This document shows, in pieces, positions 24,787-27,619 of a stretch of DNA of 27,619 nucleotides. Within the stretch, counting starts at the first letter, position 1. Every line of letters starts with the position of its first letter. The position numbers and the translations under genes were made by a program. This DNA is from Flavobacterium sp. (GTDB lineage: Bacteria > Bacteroidota > Bacteroidia > Flavobacteriales > Flavobacteriaceae): the NCBI GenBank assembly GCA_004296145.1, contig SEBM01000004.1, positions 1 to 27,619 of the forward strand. Direction: 5' to 3'. The notes under the pieces were generated by a model. That model ran no database searches and was not told where the DNA came from. It was given only the letters and a program-made list of their open reading frames with translations.

Positions 24787-25125
24787 CTACGTGGATTTAT
24801 CTGAATTAAAAAGATACTTCGTTACCAAAGTAAAGAAAACCAGAATGTTTAAAGTTGTAGAACCAATCAGGGTAATGATGATTTCGTCTGATAAATTTAA
24901 TTTACCAAGACCTTTCCACATCAGGATAAAGAAAATACAGATGCACCAAACGCAGGTAAAAGCAAATATTAATTCAGCATATCGTTTTCTCTCGACCATG
25001 TTTTGGTTGGAGTTCTGGATATCTGAACGATGTTTTTCATAAGAAATAAATTCGGCAATAGAGACCGAACTGGCAGGAGCATTGGCAACATCATCGATAA
25101 GTCCGCCGAGATTGAAGCCTCCCAT
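24787..25125 (-). CDS. Small two-helix membrane protein, candidate toxin paired with Panacea protein
   Basis: This 112-residue protein has a polar N-terminus (MGGFNLGGLIDDVANAPASS) and two predicted membrane helices at about 49-69 (AELIFAFTCVWCICIFFILM) and 82-106 (IIITLIGSTTLNILVFFTLV). I do not recognise a specific family. Its ATG overlaps the stop codon of the Panacea-domain gene by one base (TAATG), so the pair is translationally coupled. Panacea proteins are known antitoxins that neutralise varied toxins, some of them small membrane proteins, so this is a reasonable toxin candidate. Alternatively it could be a membrane immunity protein for the nearby type VI effector, though vgrG lies 201 bases away. 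Confidence 0.75.
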   Translation of the reverse strand: MGGFNLGGLIDDVANAPASSVSIAEFISYEKHRSDIQNSNQNMVERKRYAELIFAFTCVWCICIFFILMWKGLGKLNLSDEIIITLIGSTTLNILVFFTLVTKYLFNSDKST

Positions 25126-25592
25126 TATTCGCTTATCGGTTTGTTTACAAATTTCTTGAAATAATTGATCATAAGATCATTAGATATTTCTTTTTCGTTT
25201 TTTTTCTTCGCTTCTGTCCAGGGAGATTCAGGAAGATGTGTCCAGTTTGATAACTGTATGGCGTTAAGGTTTTTGGCAACTTCCAAAGCAAATTCTACAA
25301 CATCATCGGCAGCTTTGTCCAGCTCTTTGTGCTGATTGATAGAATAACTTAGCGGAATTTGTTTTATGGCTGAGTTTCCATAAGTTTTAAATTCCTGATA
25401 AACAGATTTAATTACCGGACCATATGGCCATACTTCAATAGGCTCCTGAATTAACGGAGTACCATTTTTGGCAAGATATAATCCATTGGCAATAAACAAA
25501 AGCTTTTGTAAAGACATATTAGAAATCTCAATGTTTTGCTCTTTTGCCCGTTTAAGTATTTCTCCGGATAAAAATATTGCTGACTGTGCCAT
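25125..25592 (-). CDS. Panacea-domain (DUF4065/SocA-like) protein, candidate antitoxin
   Basis: This 155-residue soluble protein has the family signature: NMSLQKLLFIANGLYLAKNG, then EPIEVWPYGPVIKSVYQEFK, and the C-terminal NWTHLPESPWTEAKK with a conserved WxxxPxSPW pattern. Panacea domains act as promiscuous antitoxins in toxin-antitoxin operons, and SocA is a related proteolytic adaptor. Here the gene comes first and overlaps the small membrane protein gene by one base, the usual gene order for a tight pair. A -7 box lies 20 bases upstream. Family assignment is strong; the antitoxin role for this copy is inferred from context. Confidence 0.9.
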   Translation of the reverse strand: MAQSAIFLSGEILKRAKEQNIEISNMSLQKLLFIANGLYLAKNGTPLIQEPIEVWPYGPVIKSVYQEFKTYGNSAIKQIPLSYSINQHKELDKAADDVVEFALEVAKNLNAIQLSNWTHLPESPWTEAKKKNEKEISNDLMINYFKKFVNKPISE

Positions 25593-25612
25593 TTCTAAAA
25601 AGTTTTGTTTAA

Positions 25613-25646
25613 CAAATATAAGTTTATATAATAAATATTTATCAAA
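25613..25646 (-). promoter_or_regulatory. Promoter of the Panacea/membrane-protein pair
   Basis: The minus strand has a perfect -7 box TATATTTG (25613-25620) and a TTTG (25643-25646), 22 bases apart, slightly longer than the usual spacer. The box ends 20 bases before the Panacea ATG, much like the kaiC promoter layout. Confidence 0.5.
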
Positions 25647-25716
25647 GTTTTTACAAAGTTAATAAATTTATTTTTAAACGAATATTTCTAATGAAAAAGG
25701 ATGCCTGAATTAGCTT

Positions 25717-26574
25717 CTAATAACCAAAATTTCCAAATCCGAAGAACATCTTACGGAATTCCGTCGGATTTACTCCGCGGTGTTTTTTGAACATATTATT
25801 AAAATGGCTTTTGTCTGTGAAACCAAATTCTGCAGCAATTTCATTGATCCGCATATCAGTATTTAATAAACGGTTTTCAATTAATTTAAGCTTATAATTG
25901 GTTTGATATTCCTGAAGTGTTTCATTGGTATGTTTGCGGAAAAAACGAGCCAGATAGGTTTCAGAAATTCCGAATTTGGTACTAATATGACTTCCTTTTA
26001 GTTTTTCAGGATTATAGATGTTTGCCTGAACATATTGCAATATTCGAAGAACTTTCGGGTCGCTTTGATTATTGATTTTTTCAGGAAGCGCCATCATAAT
26101 ATTTCTTGCCACAATTACCAGCAAAGTATTGATATACTGCGAAAGCAATTCTTTATGATATAATCCTCTTTTGGTATGTTCCCTGATAATGGCATCTATA
26201 ATGGGATGAACTACAATTTTGTCATCTTCATCTTTTAAGATACAGCCCGGTTCGTGCGAAGCATTTTTGAGTATAATTTCTATTTGCTGTAATAATTCCT
26301 GCTGATAATTCCCTGTTACATAGATATTATTAAACCTGATAAAAAACAATTGTGTTGGTTCTTCAAAATCAAGACTATGTAAATCTTCGGGAGTTAAAAG
26401 AAACAAATGACCGGCTTTGTAAGGAACTGTATTATTGTTAATACGCTGTGTTCCGCTGCCTTGAACAATATAAACAAGTTCAAAAAAACTGTGCATATGT
26501 TCACCTTTTGGACATTCTTCCGTTAATTCTTTCAGAACCAGTTCAAAAGGTTCATGCAATACATCATTTACCAT
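25717..26574 (-). CDS. AraC-family transcriptional regulator with cupin sensor domain
   Basis: The frame opens at a GTG at 26589, but the ATG five codons later (26574) is the likelier start, giving about 285 residues. The N-terminal ~100 residues are an AraC-type cupin (EHMHSFFELVYIVQGSGTQR, YKAGHLFLLTPEDLHSL). Residues ~185-280 hold the two helix-turn-helix motifs (GSHISTKFGISETYLARFFR; MRINEIAAEFGFTDKSHFNN) and the signature ending FKKHRGVNPTEFRKMF. It is transcribed divergently from the oxidoreductase gene at 26685, and the 110-base gap holds nested inverted repeats, so local regulation of both genes is likely. The ligand is unknown. Confidence 0.93.
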   Translation of the reverse strand: MVNDVLHEPFELVLKELTEECPKGEHMHSFFELVYIVQGSGTQRINNNTVPYKAGHLFLLTPEDLHSLDFEEPTQLFFIRFNNIYVTGNYQQELLQQIEIILKNASHEPGCILKDEDDKIVVHPIIDAIIREHTKRGLYHKELLSQYINTLLVIVARNIMMALPEKINNQSDPKVLRILQYVQANIYNPEKLKGSHISTKFGISETYLARFFRKHTNETLQEYQTNYKLKLIENRLLNTDMRINEIAAEFGFTDKSHFNNMFKKHRGVNPTEFRKMFFGFGNFGY

Positions 26575-26604
26575 AACAATAAAATACACTTTTAGGGCTA
26601 AAAT

Positions 26605-26651
26605 CTACAACAATTTACAATTAAACATTGTAGAACTTTGCATTGTAAATT
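26605..26651. promoter_or_regulatory. Nested inverted repeats in the AraC/oxidoreductase divergent promoter region
   Basis: AATTTACAAT (26612-26621) pairs with ATTGTAAATT (26642-26651), and CTACAA (26605-26610) pairs with TTGTAG (26628-26633). The heptamer CATTGTA also occurs twice in direct orientation, 15 bases apart (26626 and 26641). They lie between divergent starts and are plausible binding sites for the AraC-type protein. A near -7 box for the regulator (TAGATTTT on the minus strand) is at 26600-26607. Confidence 0.45.
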
Positions 26652-26684
26652 TTTAATAATAACAATATTAGTAAATATAAAAAT

Positions 26685-27619
26685 ATGAAAGCACTTATCC
26701 TTGAAGAATTTGGAAGAGATTTTCAAATTAAAAATATTGAGAAACCAATACCTGCAAAAGGTGAAGTTTTAGTCAGAATAAAAGCCAGTGGAGTGAATAT
26801 GCTGGATACAAAAATTAAAGCCGGAAATGGTGCTCACGCGCAGGTTTCGCTTCCTGCAATCCTAGGAATTGAAATGGCTGGAATAGTTGAAAGCGTTGGT
26901 AAAGACGTAACTTCTTTTTCTTCCGGAGATGAAGTCTATGGCATGACGGGTGGAATAGGAGGGGTACAGGGGGCTCTTGCAGAATATGCGGTCGTTGATC
27001 AGAAATTATTAGCCATAAAACCTTCAACTTTATCTTTTAAAGAAGCAGCAGCAATTCCGTTAGCGTTTATTACTGCTTGGGAAGGTCTTGTTGACAGGGC
27101 AAAAATTGGTGAAGGAATGAAAGTTTTAATTCATGGAGGAGCGGGCAGTGTAGGACATATTGCGATTCAATTAGCAAAATCTTTTGGAGCTATAGTTTAT
27201 GCCACAGGAAGTGCAGAAAACATAGAAGAAATAAAATCGTACGATGTAACTGCCATTAATTATAATGCGGTTTCTGTAGAACAATATATTGAACTTTACA
27301 CTGATGGAAAAGGATTTGATGTTGTTTTTGATACCGTTGGAGGAAGTGTTTTAGATAATTCTTTTAAAGCAATAAAAAAATATACAGGACATGTTGTAAG
27401 TATTTTAGGTTGGGGATCTCACAGTCTGGCGCCGCTTTCTTTTCGTGGAGCAACTTATTCCGGAGTATTTACTTTATTGCCGCTTCTTACAGGTGAAGGA
27501 AGGGACCATCACGGAGAAATCATGCAAAAAGCAACTGAACTTGCCAATTTGGGTTTATTAAAACCAAAAGTAAATAGTAGAGATTTTTCTTTTGAAGATA
27601 TACAAGAAGCATATAATTC
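26685..27619 (+). CDS. Zinc-free MDR-family NAD(P)H:quinone oxidoreductase-like protein, 3' end beyond window
   Basis: The ATG at 26685 opens a frame that stays open to the window edge (311 codons). The N-terminal GroES-like domain starts MKALILEEFGRDFQIKNIEK and has ASGVNMLDTKIKAG and LPAILGIEMAGIVESVG. The Rossmann domain carries the nucleotide-binding motif VLIHGGAGSVGHIAIQLAKS, then FDVVFDTVGGSVLDNSFKA. Zinc-ligand cysteines of alcohol dehydrogenases are absent, so this belongs to the quinone oxidoreductase branch of the medium-chain reductases, which reduce quinones or enones with NADPH. Family members have about 325-335 residues, so only the last few are missing. It is divergent from the AraC regulator, its likely controller. 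Confidence 0.92.
   Translation, partial: MKALILEEFGRDFQIKNIEKPIPAKGEVLVRIKASGVNMLDTKIKAGNGAHAQVSLPAILGIEMAGIVESVGKDVTSFSSGDEVYGMTGGIGGVQGALAEYAVVDQKLLAIKPSTLSFKEAAAIPLAFITAWEGLVDRAKIGEGMKVLIHGGAGSVGHIAIQLAKSFGAIVYATGSAENIEEIKSYDVTAINYNAVSVEQYIELYTDGKGFDVVFDTVGGSVLDNSFKAIKKYTGHVVSILGWGSHSLAPLSFRGATYSGVFTLLPLLTGEGRDHHGEIMQKATELANLGLLKPKVNSRDFSFEDIQEAYN

Overview
The window looks like a chromosomal segment of a Flavobacterium-type member of the Bacteroidota. It is AT-rich and its genes are family members typical of that group: a two-component-propeller regulator, a lipoprotein GH31 glycosidase, a protein with a type IX secretion sorting domain, TPR/LytTR signalling pairs and a Bacteroidota-style VgrG. 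Several start regions carry a Bacteroidota-type -7 box (TAnnTTTG), and Shine-Dalgarno-like sites are not obvious. No tRNA, rRNA, CRISPR array or transposase was seen.

Layout. (a) 1-5106, minus strand: the N-terminal part of a propeller-type sensor/regulator, broken by a one-base frameshift at a T5 run and cut by the window edge; an intergenic island of palindromic repeats; and a GH31 alpha-xylosidase-like lipoprotein with a PA14 insert. Together they suggest the edge of a polysaccharide-utilisation locus. (b) 5264-11262, minus: an operon of TPR histidine kinase, LytTR response regulator and a secreted leucine-rich-repeat protein, closed by a clear hairpin terminator. (c) 11435-14566, plus: two translationally coupled unrecognised genes (exported protein; membrane/TPR protein), then a small acidic unrecognised gene and a terminator shared with the converging operon. 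(d) 14584-18590, minus: a tight kaiC-kaiB-kaiB-histidine kinase-response regulator operon behind a good promoter. This is a clock-protein-like module without kaiA in what appears to be a heterotroph. (e) 18721-20903, minus: an ECF42-type sigma factor and its usual YCII/DGPF partner, separated by a repeat island of about 560 bases with 58-base perfect inverted arms around three tandem ~110-base units. (f) 20915-24585, minus: vgrG followed by a likely type VI effector ending in a DUF3289-like domain. (g) 24787-25646, minus: a Panacea-domain gene overlapping a small two-helix membrane protein gene, a candidate toxin-antitoxin pair. (h) 25717-27619: an AraC-type regulator divergent from a quinone-oxidoreductase-like gene that runs off the window, with nested inverted repeats between them.

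Most interesting are the Kai-like operon, with its two different KaiB paralogues and a coiled-coil KaiC tail, the VgrG/effector pair, and the Panacea/membrane-protein pair. Family assignments rest on reading the sequence and on remembered family features; no database search was run.
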